This document shows positions 1 to 8,683 of a stretch of 64,000 nt of DNA, in pieces. The notes under the pieces are model-generated. The model ran no database searches. It saw only the letters and a list, made by a program, of their open reading frames with translations, and was not told the origin of the DNA. Each line of letters opens with the position of its first letter. The first letter of the stretch is position 1. The stretch comes from Kutzneria kofuensis (GTDB lineage: Bacteria; Actinomycetota; Actinomycetes; Mycobacteriales; Pseudonocardiaceae). Location of the stretch: contig NZ_JACHIR010000001.1 in the NCBI RefSeq assembly GCF_014203355.1, positions 3,040,038 to 3,104,037 on the forward strand, in the 5' to 3' direction. The translations under genes and the position numbers were made by a program.

Positions 1-2
1 CG

Positions 3-1514
3 GTCAGCGAGAAGGTCACCGTGCCGGCCGGCAGGTCCGCGAACCGGACCGCGCCGCTGCGGCTGACCGCAGGCCCCGACACCGAACGCGTGTACACCGT
101 CGCGCAGGCGAAGGTGACCGGGAACGGCAGCGTGTCGGCGGACGACCAGAACCTGACGGTGCACCTGGGCGCGGGCGAGTCGACCGTCAGCTACGTGGTC
201 GACGGCGCCGTCGCGGACCAGGGGTCGCACGAGGACGTGCGCTGGCAGGTGGCCAGCGGTTGGGACGTGACGATCGATCGGCTCACGGTGTCCGTGGTGA
301 CGCCGGCTGAGCCACAGTCCATCACCTGCCTGGCGGGCGATCCGGACTCGACGACCGCGTGCGGGCTGTCGCAGATCGGCGAGGGCGGCGTGCCGACCGC
401 CGAGCAGGACACGCTGACGCCCGGCCAGCGTGTCGACTTCGCGGTCGGCCTGCCGAACGGCACGGTGCCGGTGAACGAGCGCGTGGAGGCGACCAACGCG
501 CTGGCGTCGGCGTTCGCGCTGACCCCGGAGACCGGCATCGGCCTGCTGGTGCTGGTCGTGCTGCTGCTGGCGGGCCTCGGTCTGCTCTGGTATGCCCGCG
601 GCCGCGACGCGAAGGCGCTCGCCGGTGACGTGGGTGCGGTGGAGGTGCTGGCCAAGGACACGGGCGGCCGCGTGGCGTTCGCCTCCCCCGACGGCGTGCT
701 GCCGGGCCAGGTCGGCACCGTGATCGACGAGCACGTGGACGTCGTGGACGTGACGGCGACCGTCATCGACCTGGCCGTGCGCAACTACCTGTGGATCGAC
801 GAGGTGCCCGGCGACGGCGTGCTCGACTGGCGCATCGTGCGCCGCAACCCGGCCGACGACTCGCTCACGGCGTACGAGAAGGCGGTGTACTCGTCGCTGC
901 TCGGTGACGCCGACCAGGTGCAGCTGTCGCAGCTGCGCGGCAAGGGCGTGGACCTCACGGCGGTGCGCAACGCGCTGTACTCGGACGTCGTGGCCAAGGA
1001 GTGGTTCGCGCGCCGGCCCGACACCGAGCGCAGCCGCTGGTGGTGGGGCGGCATCGGCATCGTGGCGCTCGGCATCGTGCTCACGGTGGTGCTGGCGTTG
1101 ACGATCGGCCACGCGCTGCTCGGCCTCGCCGTGGTCATCGCGGGCGCGGCGCTCGCCGCGGGCTCGCGGTCCATGCCGGCGCGCACCCGGCGCGGCAGCG
1201 CGTTGCTGCACCAGGTGCGCGGTCTGCTGACGTACCTGACGACCGTGTCGCCCACGGACATCCCGGACAGCGACCGGGAGATGGTGTTCTCCCGGTCGCT
1301 GCCGTACGCGGTCGTGCTGGGCGAGACCGACCGGTGGCTGGCGGCGTTCCGCGGCCTCGACCCGGACGCCGACGGCACACCCGGCCTGTACTGGTTCGGC
1401 GAGGCGGAGCAGGCCCGCGACCTGGACCGCTTCGCGACCCGGTTCCCGGCGTTCCTCAGCTCCCTGGACGGGGTGCTGGCGCAGAGCGGTCACCTTCGCT
1501 CGTTGAAGGCTTAG
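3..1514 (+). CDS. DUF2207-like membrane protein, 5' end outside window
   Basis: The reading frame is already open at base 3, so the N-terminus lies left of the window and the GTG at 21 is probably internal. What remains is an extracellular beta-rich segment, a membrane helix encoded near 525-600 (GIGLLVLVVLLLAGLGLLWY), a cytoplasmic stretch with winged-helix-like content, and two more hydrophobic helices encoded near 1040-1170. This layout matches DUF2207-type predicted membrane proteins of actinobacteria; function is unknown. The last 59 bases overlap the 3' end of the convergent M1 peptidase gene. Family call is by architecture and recall only. Confidence 0.6.
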   Translation, partial: VSEKVTVPAGRSANRTAPLRLTAGPDTERVYTVAQAKVTGNGSVSADDQNLTVHLGAGESTVSYVVDGAVADQGSHEDVRWQVASGWDVTIDRLTVSVVTPAEPQSITCLAGDPDSTTACGLSQIGEGGVPTAEQDTLTPGQRVDFAVGLPNGTVPVNERVEATNALASAFALTPETGIGLLVLVVLLLAGLGLLWYARGRDAKALAGDVGAVEVLAKDTGGRVAFASPDGVLPGQVGTVIDEHVDVVDVTATVIDLAVRNYLWIDEVPGDGVLDWRIVRRNPADDSLTAYEKAVYSSLLGDADQVQLSQLRGKGVDLTAVRNALYSDVVAKEWFARRPDTERSRWWWGGIGIVALGIVLTVVLALTIGHALLGLAVVIAGAALAAGSRSMPARTRRGSALLHQVRGLLTYLTTVSPTDIPDSDREMVFSRSLPYAVVLGETDRWLAAFRGLDPDADGTPGLYWFGEAEQARDLDRFATRFPAFLSSLDGVLAQSGHLRSLKA

Positions 1515-2886
1515 GCGTCCAGTCCGGGTGGCCCGGCATCGGCGGCGTGGTGCTGCCGTACAGCCAGTCCCGCAGGAACGGGCCCAGGTCCTTGCCGCCG
1601 ACGCTCGTCGCCACCCTGATGAAGTCGGCGCTGGTGGCGGAGCCGTCGCGGTAGCGGTCCAGGTAGGTGTCGACGATGCGGTGGAACACCTGGTCGCCGA
1701 CCTTCTCGTGCAGCGCGTAGACCACCAGCGAGCCCTCGCCGCGGCCGACCCCCAGCAGCACGTCCGGCCGGGTCGGGTTCGCCGGCGTGATGCCCAGGGA
1801 CCGCGCCTTGGGATCCAGCACCTCGTACGCCCACCTGAACGCGTCCGCGAGGGACTGGCCGCCGTGCTCGGCGCTGTAGAGGTGGTCGAAGTAGCTCGCG
1901 AAGCCCTCGCTGAGCCAGATGTCGTTCCAGTCGGCGATGCCGGCGGAGTCGCCGAACCACTGGTGCGCCAACTCGTGCACGACCACGTAGCCGTTCTCCG
2001 GCCTGGTGAGCGCGTCCGCCTCGAACACGGGCAGTGTCTGCGTCTCCAGGGCGTCCGTCTGCATCGGCCGGGTCGCGGCGCCGAGCACGCCGACCGTCTC
2101 GAACGGGAAGGGGCGGCCGATGCGCTCCTGGAGCCAGTCCAGGAAGCTCGGCAGCTGGTCCAGCATCGGCTTGGCGGCGGCCGGATCCGGCACCGCGCTG
2201 CGAAGTGGGAGGCCGTTCGGTCCGGTTCCCGCAACCAAGGCGTACTTGCCGGCGGCCACCTGTGCGAGCTGGGGCGCGAAGGGATGCGACGAGGCGTAGG
2301 TGAAAGTAGATGCGGTTTTCGTGTCGTGACGTGAGACAAGGGGGCCATTCGCCACAGCGGTCCAGCCGGCCGGGACCGTCACGTGGAACGTGAAGTACGC
2401 CTTGTCTTCGACGGCGTCGTTGCAGGGGAAGAAGAGGTGGGCGCGGTCGGGCTGCCCGAACCACGCGAAGCCGCCGTCGGGGCTGTTCGCCCAGCCCGCG
2501 GTGTCGTCCACGGGCGAGGGCACCTTGGCGGCGCGGTCGGCGGTGAAGTCGACGGTCACGGTGAACGGGCCCCGGATCGCCGCCGCCGGTTCGACGACCA
2601 GCTTCTGCTTGTCCAGGTGATACGCGGCGTCGCGGCCGTCGACCTGGACCTTGCCGACCGTGCCGCCGGCGTAGTCGAGCCGGAACTCGGACAGTCGCCG
2701 ATCGGCGACGGCGGTGATCCGGGCGATGCCGGGCAGTAGCGAGGTGCTCGGGTCGACGTCGTAGGTGAGGTCGTAGGCGGCGACCTGGTAGCCGTCGTTG
2801 CCGAGATCGGGCAGCACCGGGACGGGAGTCGGTGTGACCGCGGACACAGCGAGTGCGGTCACCGCGGCCATGCTTGACAAGCTCAT
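1456..2886 (-). CDS. M1 family zinc aminopeptidase, probably secreted
   Basis: Zinc metallopeptidase of the gluzincin/M1 class, expected to remove N-terminal residues from peptides. The protein (476 aa) carries HELAHQWFGD with His304, Glu305 and His308, and the third ligand Glu327 in NDIWLSEGFASYF, the canonical HExxH-x18-E arrangement. An N-terminal saddle-like beta domain precedes it (residues about 30-230). Residues 1-25 are hydrophobic with Ala-Val-Thr character but almost no positive charge, so the signal peptide is weak and the true start could differ. It is shorter than full M1 enzymes because the long C-terminal helical domain is missing, as in many actinobacterial secreted forms. Its 3' end overlaps the convergent upstream gene. 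Confidence 0.85.
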   Translation of the reverse strand: MSLSSMAAVTALAVSAVTPTPVPVLPDLGNDGYQVAAYDLTYDVDPSTSLLPGIARITAVADRRLSEFRLDYAGGTVGKVQVDGRDAAYHLDKQKLVVEPAAAIRGPFTVTVDFTADRAAKVPSPVDDTAGWANSPDGGFAWFGQPDRAHLFFPCNDAVEDKAYFTFHVTVPAGWTAVANGPLVSRHDTKTASTFTYASSHPFAPQLAQVAAGKYALVAGTGPNGLPLRSAVPDPAAAKPMLDQLPSFLDWLQERIGRPFPFETVGVLGAATRPMQTDALETQTLPVFEADALTRPENGYVVVHELAHQWFGDSAGIADWNDIWLSEGFASYFDHLYSAEHGGQSLADAFRWAYEVLDPKARSLGITPANPTRPDVLLGVGRGEGSLVVYALHEKVGDQVFHRIVDTYLDRYRDGSATSADFIRVATSVGGKDLGPFLRDWLYGSTTPPMPGHPDWTPKPSTSEGDRSAPAPRPGS

Positions 2887-2987
2887 GCGGCAACAATCGC
2901 CAGTTCAGCCGTAGGCGGACATCGCACCAGGGGTTGATCACCACGGTACGACCGGGGGCTGACCTCGCGAGGTCGTAGTCTCTTCTC

Positions 2988-4271
2988 ATGGCCGCACCGG
3001 AACTGCACAGGTTCACTCTCCCCAACGGCCTGCGCGTGGTGCTCGCCCCCGACCGCACAGCCCCCGTGGTCGGCGTGAGCGTGCATTACGACGTGGGCTT
3101 CCGCTCCGAGCCCGAGGGCCGGACGGGGTTCGCGCACCTCTTCGAGCACCTGATGTTCCAGGGCAGCGAGAGCCTGGAGAAGCTGGCGCACTTCCGGCAC
3201 GTGCAGTCGTCGGGCGGCACATTCAACGGCTCCACGCACCCGGACTACACCGACTACTTCGAGACGCTGCCGTCGGCGGCGCTGGAGCGGGCGCTGTTCC
3301 TGGAGGCGGACCGGATGCGGGCGCCGCGGATCACCCAGGAGAACCTGAACAACCAGATCGACGTGGTCAAGGAGGAGATCCGGCTGCGGGTGCTGAACAC
3401 CCCGTACGGCGGATTCCCGTGGATCTGGCTGCCGCCGGTGCTCTACTCGACCTTCCCCAACGCGCACAACGGCTACGGCGACTTCACCGAGCTGGAGCAG
3501 GCCAATCTGGACGACTGCGCCCAGTTCTTCGACACGTACTACGCGCCGGGCAACGCGGTGCTGACGGTGGCCGGTGACTTCGCCGTCGCGCACGCGACCG
3601 AGCTGGTGAACAAGCACTTCGGCGACGTGCCGGCGCGGCCGACGCCGGCGCGGCCGTCGTTCGCGGAGCCGCACCCGCAGGGCGAGCAGCGTGCCGTGCA
3701 CGAGGACCCGCACGCGCCGCTGCCGGCCCTCGCGGTGGGCTACCGCCTGCCGGACCCGGGCACGGACCTGGACGGCTACCTGGCGAACGTGGTGCTGGCG
3801 GCGGTGCTGTCCGACGGCGACGCCTCGCGGCTGCAGCAGCGCATGGTGCACCGCGAGCCGCTGGTCACCGACATCTCGGTCGGCGCCGGCCTGTTCGGGC
3901 CGCTGGACGCGCGTGACCCCGACACGTTCACGGTGACCGCCATGCACTCCCCCGAGGTGTCCGAGGACCGGATCCTCGGCGTGCTCGACGACGAGCTGGA
4001 GAAGCTGGCCGCGACGGGGCCGCAGGAGGACGAGCTGGCGCGCGTGGCCGCGCGGTGGGCGGCGTCGATGCACCGCGAGCACGACCGCATCACCTCCCGC
4101 ACGCTCTCGTTCGGCGCCTCGGAACTGCTGCACGGCCGCGCCGAGCTGGCCTCGGAGCTGCCGGAGCGGATCCGTGCCGTCACCACGGAGCAGGTGGCGG
4201 CCGCCGCCAAGGCCCTGCGGCCGGATTCCCGGGCCGTGCTCGTCGTTCCCGCCGCCGGAGGCAACAAGTGA
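2988..4271 (+). CDS. M16 family peptidase, catalytic (HxxEH) subunit
   Basis: Insulinase/pitrilysin-family zinc peptidase, 427 aa. The inverted zinc motif HLFEH is present (His50, Glu53, His54) in FAHLFEHLMFQGSE, and an acidic KEEIRLR stretch about 80 residues later can supply the third ligand. The C-terminal half has the second M16 fold but not the Arg/Tyr pair. The next gene overlaps by 4 bases (GTGA) and encodes an M16 protein with the opposite pattern, so the two likely form a heterodimer with one active site. A TAGTCT hexamer at 2976-2981 just upstream could be a -10 box with a very short leader. Confidence 0.9.
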   Translation: MAAPELHRFTLPNGLRVVLAPDRTAPVVGVSVHYDVGFRSEPEGRTGFAHLFEHLMFQGSESLEKLAHFRHVQSSGGTFNGSTHPDYTDYFETLPSAALERALFLEADRMRAPRITQENLNNQIDVVKEEIRLRVLNTPYGGFPWIWLPPVLYSTFPNAHNGYGDFTELEQANLDDCAQFFDTYYAPGNAVLTVAGDFAVAHATELVNKHFGDVPARPTPARPSFAEPHPQGEQRAVHEDPHAPLPALAVGYRLPDPGTDLDGYLANVVLAAVLSDGDASRLQQRMVHREPLVTDISVGAGLFGPLDARDPDTFTVTAMHSPEVSEDRILGVLDDELEKLAATGPQEDELARVAARWAASMHREHDRITSRTLSFGASELLHGRAELASELPERIRAVTTEQVAAAAKALRPDSRAVLVVPAAGGNK

Positions 4272-5638
4272 CCACCACCAGCTACCGCACGGCCGAGCAG
4301 ATCGGCCACACCGAGCAGGGGCCGCGCCCGCTGCCGGCGCTCGGCGAGCAGACCGCGGCCGCGCAACCGTCCCTTGTGGACACCGTGCTGCCCAACGGGC
4401 TGCGGGTCATCGCCGTGCGCAAGGAATCCGTGCCGATGGTGGAGGTGCGGCTGCGCATCCCGTTCGCCGGCACAGAGCGGCTGCACTCGGCGCGCGCCGA
4501 GGTGCTGGCCAACACGCTGCTGACCGGCACCGAGCGCCGTGACCGCGCGCAGTTCGACACCGACCTCGCAGCGGTGGGCGGTGACCTGTCCTCCGTGGTC
4601 GACCCGGAGCGGCTCAGCGTCGGCGGCAGCGCCCTGGCCAGCGGCCTGGACGTGCTGTTGGACGTCCTCGCGGACGCGCTGACCGGTGCGGTGTACCGGG
4701 ACGAGGAGGTGGCCCGCGAGTCGGAGCGCCTGGTCGAGCGCATCACCATGGCGCGGTCGCAGCCCAGCGTGATCGCGCGGGAGGCGCTGCAGAAGCACCG
4801 CTACGGCGACCACCCGTTCGCCAAGGAGATGCCGGAGGCGGCGGAGATCGGCGAGGTGACGCCGGAGCAGGTGCGTGCCCTGCACAAGGCGTCCGTGCTG
4901 CCGCGGGGCTCGCTGCTGGTGCTCGTCGGCGACATCGACCCGGACGCCGCCGTGGCGACCGTGGGCACCGTGCTGTCCGGCTGGCAGTCCGACGCGAGCG
5001 CCGTGGAACTGCCGGCGCTGCCGGTGTTGACGCCCGGCGACGTGCGGCTGGTGCACCGCCCCGGCGCCGTGCAGTCGCAGATCCGGCTGTCCGCGCAGAC
5101 CTTGCCGCGCACGGACCCCGGGTACTCGGCGCTGCAGGTGGCGAACCTGGTGTACGGCGGCTACTTCTCCTCGCGGCTGGTGGAGAACATCCGTGAGGAC
5201 AAGGGCTACACCTACGGCGCGCACTCGTACTTCGAGTTCACCAAGGACAACGCGACCGTGCTGGTCGAGGCCGACACCGCCAGCGGCGTGACGCCGGCGG
5301 CGTTCTGGGAGACCCGGTACGAGCTGGGCCGACTGGTGCTGTCGCCGCCGAGCGCGTCCGAAGTGGACAACGCGCGGCAGTACGCGATCGGTTCGCTGCT
5401 CACCTCCACCTCGTCGCAGGCGGGGCTGTGCGCGACGCTGGCCGCGCTCGGCGCGCTGGGCCTGTCCTACGAGTGGCTGCGCGACCAGCCGATGCGGATC
5501 GCCGACGTGACCGTGGAACAGGTGACCGAGGCGGCCGAGAAGTACTTCGCGCCGACGAAGTTCACCGGCATCGTGGTCGGCGACGCGGACGTGCTGGCGC
5601 CGCAGTTCCGGGCGATCGGCGGCGTGGTGCTCCCGTGA
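4268..5638 (+). CDS. M16 family peptidase, non-zinc (R/Y) partner subunit
   Basis: M16-family protein of 456 aa from a GTG at 4268 that overlaps the previous stop. The position of HxxEH holds AEVLANTL, so it cannot bind zinc in the usual way. It does have FSSRLVENIREDKGYTYGAHS-like sequence with the Arg and Tyr typical of the substrate-binding half of M16B enzymes. In known M16B heterodimers one chain gives zinc and the other the R/Y pair, which fits this gene pair. The reading frame is open upstream to 4055, but the overlapping GTG is the natural start. It also overlaps nudC at its 3' end. Confidence 0.88.
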   Translation: MTTTSYRTAEQIGHTEQGPRPLPALGEQTAAAQPSLVDTVLPNGLRVIAVRKESVPMVEVRLRIPFAGTERLHSARAEVLANTLLTGTERRDRAQFDTDLAAVGGDLSSVVDPERLSVGGSALASGLDVLLDVLADALTGAVYRDEEVARESERLVERITMARSQPSVIAREALQKHRYGDHPFAKEMPEAAEIGEVTPEQVRALHKASVLPRGSLLVLVGDIDPDAAVATVGTVLSGWQSDASAVELPALPVLTPGDVRLVHRPGAVQSQIRLSAQTLPRTDPGYSALQVANLVYGGYFSSRLVENIREDKGYTYGAHSYFEFTKDNATVLVEADTASGVTPAAFWETRYELGRLVLSPPSASEVDNARQYAIGSLLTSTSSQAGLCATLAALGALGLSYEWLRDQPMRIADVTVEQVTEAAEKYFAPTKFTGIVVGDADVLAPQFRAIGGVVLP

Positions 5639-6603
5639 CCGCCTGCACCACGTCGGCCGGGTTCCAGCTCGACGAACTGCCGGCGCTGTCTCGCACTGCC
5701 GTGCCCCGCAACGATGTGCTGCGGGACGACGCCGAGCAGCTGGCGCGACTGTGGCCGACGGCGCGTTTGCTGCCCGTCGACCGCCGCGGCCGGGCGCCGA
5801 TGCGGCGCTCCGGCGACGTGCCGGTGCTGGAGTTCCGGTCCACGGAGCCGCTCGGCCCGGTGCCGCCCGTGGATGCCGTGTTGCTCGGCGAGCAGGACGG
5901 CGTCTGCTACTGGGCCGTGCGCGCCGAGCCCGACGGCCCCGTGCAGGAGGGCATGGGCTGGGACGCGACACTGCCGGACACCGACGAGCCGGTGTGGCAG
6001 GACCTGCGGTTGGCCGGTGGCCTGCTCAGCGCCGAGGACGCCGGGCTGCTCACCACCGCCGTGGCCGTGCTCAGTTGGCACGACAATGCCGGGTTCTGCG
6101 CGAAGTGCGGTTCACGGACGGAGTCGAAGCGGGCCGGGTGGGCGACGCACTGCACCGGCTGCGGGCGTGAGGAATACCCGCGCACCGACCCCGCCGTGAT
6201 CTGCCTCGTGCACGACGGCGGCGACCAGGTTTTGCTGGCGCGCCAACCGATCTGGCCGCCCGACCGGTACTCAGTGCTCGCCGGCTTCGTCGAGGGCGGC
6301 GAGTCGCTCGAGGCGTGCGTCGTACGGGAGATCTGCGAGGAAGTCGGCATCACCGTCGAGTCCGTGCGCTATCTCGGCAGCCAGCCGTGGCCGTTCCCAC
6401 GGTCGCTCATGGTCGGCTTCAGCGCCATCGGCGACCCGAGCAAGCCCCTGGTGCTCGCCGACGGCGAGATCGAGAACGCCCGCTGGGTCCACCGCGACGA
6501 GGTCACCGCCGCTCTCGCCGCCGGTGGCACCGGCCCCGGCCTGATCCTGCCCGGAGTCACGTCCATCGCCCGCCGCATGCTGGAGTCCTGGGCCAAGGGC
6601 TGA
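5635..6603 (+). CDS. nudC: NAD+ diphosphatase / RNA NAD-decapping Nudix hydrolase NudC
   Basis: Hydrolyses NAD(H) to NMN(H) and AMP and, in characterised homologs, removes NAD caps from RNA. From the GTG at 5635 (GTGA overlap with the M16 gene) the protein is 322 aa. It has the zinc ribbon Cys155/Cys158/Cys173/Cys176, the Nudix box GGESLEACVVREICEEVG (about 221-238) and the NudC signature SQPWPFP (249-255). Length and domain order (N-terminal domain, zinc ribbon, Nudix) are normal. Translationally coupled to the M16 pair; followed by strong hairpins at 6610-6706. In M. tuberculosis nudC (Rv3199c) also precedes the TrkA-type channel and adnB. Confidence 0.95.
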   Translation: MTACTTSAGFQLDELPALSRTAVPRNDVLRDDAEQLARLWPTARLLPVDRRGRAPMRRSGDVPVLEFRSTEPLGPVPPVDAVLLGEQDGVCYWAVRAEPDGPVQEGMGWDATLPDTDEPVWQDLRLAGGLLSAEDAGLLTTAVAVLSWHDNAGFCAKCGSRTESKRAGWATHCTGCGREEYPRTDPAVICLVHDGGDQVLLARQPIWPPDRYSVLAGFVEGGESLEACVVREICEEVGITVESVRYLGSQPWPFPRSLMVGFSAIGDPSKPLVLADGEIENARWVHRDEVTAALAAGGTGPGLILPGVTSIARRMLESWAKG

Positions 6604-6674
6604 CAGCTCGACAGGCCATGGGCAGCCCGGGCCGAGGGGCCGGTTGTCCGGCCTGTCAGCGACAAATCGGATCG

Positions 6675-6706
6675 AATGGCCGGTTCCACCGTCGGAACCG
6701 GCCATT
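6675..6706 (+). terminator. Hairpin terminator after nudC
   Basis: Perfect 13-bp inverted repeat AATGGCCGGTTCC / GGAACCGGCCATT with a 6-nt loop, 72 bases past the nudC stop. A second, longer-range inverted repeat GACAGGCC (6610-6617) / GGCCTGTC (6650-6657) lies before it. No U-run follows, which is usual in high-GC actinobacteria. Confidence 0.7.
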
Positions 6707-7103
6707 CGGCCGAGTCGGGCACTGTCCGTTGTGGAATATCGTCCTTCAGTCTGAACAGCTCCCGACTTTCGTTGGTTGACCCCGCAACGCCCGCCACAAA
6801 GAGTGGTCTGGCACGGGATTACAGCGATGTTCGGAGTTGTCGGAGATGCGTTCGAGCCCACTGGCCGCGGTCGTGCCCCACCTGGGCGACTTCACCCGGT
6901 TCGCCAACGCCGGCGACTCGCTGCAGGCGTTCCCGTACAGCCACACCGTCAGGTGATGCCCGGCGCGGGCGGCGCCTACCTGCCGCTGGGGTTCAGGTAG
7001 GGCCGCCCGCGCCGCTTGTCGGACAAGGAAAGAAGGGGGGCCGGCGGACCACCCGCACCGGCCGCCGGCAGGAAGATGCGGGCGGGGTTCGGCCCGTGAA
7101 CAC
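6707..7103. other. Non-coding or decayed stretch with a possible gene remnant
   Basis: Between the nudC hairpins and the M14 terminator there is no convincing gene. A short plus-strand ORF at 6846-6956 (starting MRSSPLAAVVPHLGDFTRF, preceded by GGAG) stops after 36 residues. A second short ORF follows at once in another frame and ends in AYLPLGFR at about 7000. The two read like one broken protein end, but I cannot name the parent family. Nothing else is seen. Confidence 0.3.
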
Positions 7104-7143
7104 GAAGAAGGGGCGGAGGCCGCTCGGCTTCCGCCCCTTCTTC
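7104..7143 (-). terminator. Strong terminator of the M14 carboxypeptidase gene
   Basis: 17-bp stem GAAGAAGGGGCGGAGGC (7104-7120) paired with 7127-7143 (one G-U), 6-nt loop, beginning 14 bases beyond the stop codon of the minus-strand gene. The minus-strand transcript reads GAAGAAGGGGCGG on its 5' side. Confidence 0.8.
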
Positions 7144-7156
7144 TCGCCGGTTGGTA

Positions 7157-8560
7157 TCAGTGGTTCTGGTACGGCGCCTTCGCCTGCTGCGCGGCGTAGA
7201 CGAGAGCGGGGCGCATCTTGGGCCAGAAGAAGCTGTCCTGGCAGGAGTACTTCGGCAGGAAGCCGCTGCAGCCGCGGCCGGCGTTGTCGCCGACCTCGAT
7301 GGTGAAGCTGGCCACGCCGAGCTTGTCGTAGGACCAGTCGTCGGTGCTGCCGGACGCGTTGTAGAGCACCTGCCCGGCCTGGCCGTACGGGTAGCCGGTG
7401 ATCGCGCCGAGCTGCTTGCCGATCGCCCGCAGCGAGGCGTCGTTGCCGGTGTGCACCGAGGAGCTGTAGTCCCACGGGAAGATGACCACGCTGCCGTCGC
7501 TGTGCATCGTCATCATGATGCCCTTGGTGTCGGCGGGCGCCGGGTCGGTGACGCCGGTGCCGGTGCGGCGGGCCGGCCACAGCTCGCGGAACAGCTTCTC
7601 CATCGAGGTGTTCTCGATCTCGGAGTCGGCCGACGGTCCCTTGTAGACCTCGCTGCACGGATCGGTGGACGTGCTCGCCCCGCCGAAGTGGGTGTTGTAG
7701 TTGCGGTTGAGGTCGACGCCGATCTGGCCGCTGAAGCCGCAGTTGCTGCCGTGGCTGTTGTCGGCGTTCTTGCGCTGGAGCTTGGGCGAGTTGCCGCCCT
7801 GCTGCACGATGTCGACGCCGTCAGGGTTGGCGATCGGCACCACCCACATCTCGGTGGAGTCGAGCAGAGCGGTCACCGTGCTGTCGGTGCCGTAGCTGTT
7901 GACCAGGTAGTCGATCCAGCGGTACGCGACGTCGCCGGTGGTGATCTCACGGGCGTGGATCTGCGCCATCAGGAAGAACCGGGGCTTGGCCGAGTTCGGG
8001 TTGAGCGCGCAGTCGCCGGCCTGCTTCTTGGTGATGCAGATGCCCTTGAGGTCGTAGCCGCCCTGGCCCTTGGACTTCAGCCACGACTGGCCGTAGGTGA
8101 ACGCCGTGGCGAGGTCGGGGTGCTGCTGGGCGACCTGGTCCATGTGCGCGTACTGGCCGTTGACCGTGTGGTAGCCGCCGTAGTACGTCTCGCCGGCGTC
8201 GGCGGCGGTGGGGCTGTTCGTCGCCCGCGGCTTGGGCGGCGTCCAGCTCGGCGGGTTCATCGCGCTCTCGGTGCTGACGGTGAAGCCGGCCGCGCGCAGC
8301 CGGTCGCCCTCGGCGGCGGCGCCGAGCACGAACAGGTCGTTGCCGTCGCGCTCCTCGAGCACGTCGAAGCCGTAGGAGAACAGCTTCTCCGCGGTCGCGG
8401 CGGCGCCGGAGACCCGGTAGACGAAGGTGGGCTGGGCGGACTGCGTGCTCTCGGTGGCGGCCACGGTGCTCGTGGCGGCGGCCTGGGGCAGCAGCAGTAC
8501 GGCCGCGGCGGCGAAGGCCGCCGCGACGCCGCTGATGGGCAGGGGCAAGCGCCGTGCCAT
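7157..8560 (-). CDS. Secreted M14 zinc carboxypeptidase (carboxypeptidase T-like)
   Basis: Predicted extracellular metallocarboxypeptidase that trims C-terminal residues. From ATG at 8560 (GGGAGG 4 bases upstream) the 467-aa product begins MARRLPLPISG followed by a hydrophobic Ala/Val/Leu stretch and AAA, a clear signal peptide. Zinc ligands are His202 and Glu205 in QIHAREITTGD and the later His in TMHSDGS; the catalytic Glu is in FTIEVGDN. A propeptide-like region of about 100 residues precedes the catalytic domain. The frame is open upstream to 8620 but the ATG with ribosome binding site is better. It has its own hairpin terminator at 7104-7143. Confidence 0.92.
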   Translation of the reverse strand: MARRLPLPISGVAAAFAAAAVLLLPQAAATSTVAATESTQSAQPTFVYRVSGAAATAEKLFSYGFDVLEERDGNDLFVLGAAAEGDRLRAAGFTVSTESAMNPPSWTPPKPRATNSPTAADAGETYYGGYHTVNGQYAHMDQVAQQHPDLATAFTYGQSWLKSKGQGGYDLKGICITKKQAGDCALNPNSAKPRFFLMAQIHAREITTGDVAYRWIDYLVNSYGTDSTVTALLDSTEMWVVPIANPDGVDIVQQGGNSPKLQRKNADNSHGSNCGFSGQIGVDLNRNYNTHFGGASTSTDPCSEVYKGPSADSEIENTSMEKLFRELWPARRTGTGVTDPAPADTKGIMMTMHSDGSVVIFPWDYSSSVHTGNDASLRAIGKQLGAITGYPYGQAGQVLYNASGSTDDWSYDKLGVASFTIEVGDNAGRGCSGFLPKYSCQDSFFWPKMRPALVYAAQQAKAPYQNH

Positions 8561-8683
8561 GTGTCCTCCCGCAGGGTGAAGGGGCCAGCACGGACGGTAG
8601 CGCCGCCGTCTGACGGACATAACCCAACGAAGGGCGGGAATCAGGCGTGGTCGCGTCAGAGGCAGGAACCAGACGCCGGCGGG

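Noticed and set aside
3776-5971. 731-codon minus-strand open frame across the M16 and nudC genes
   Set aside because: Shadow of GC-rich codon third positions; no family motifs, and the plus-strand genes there are certain.
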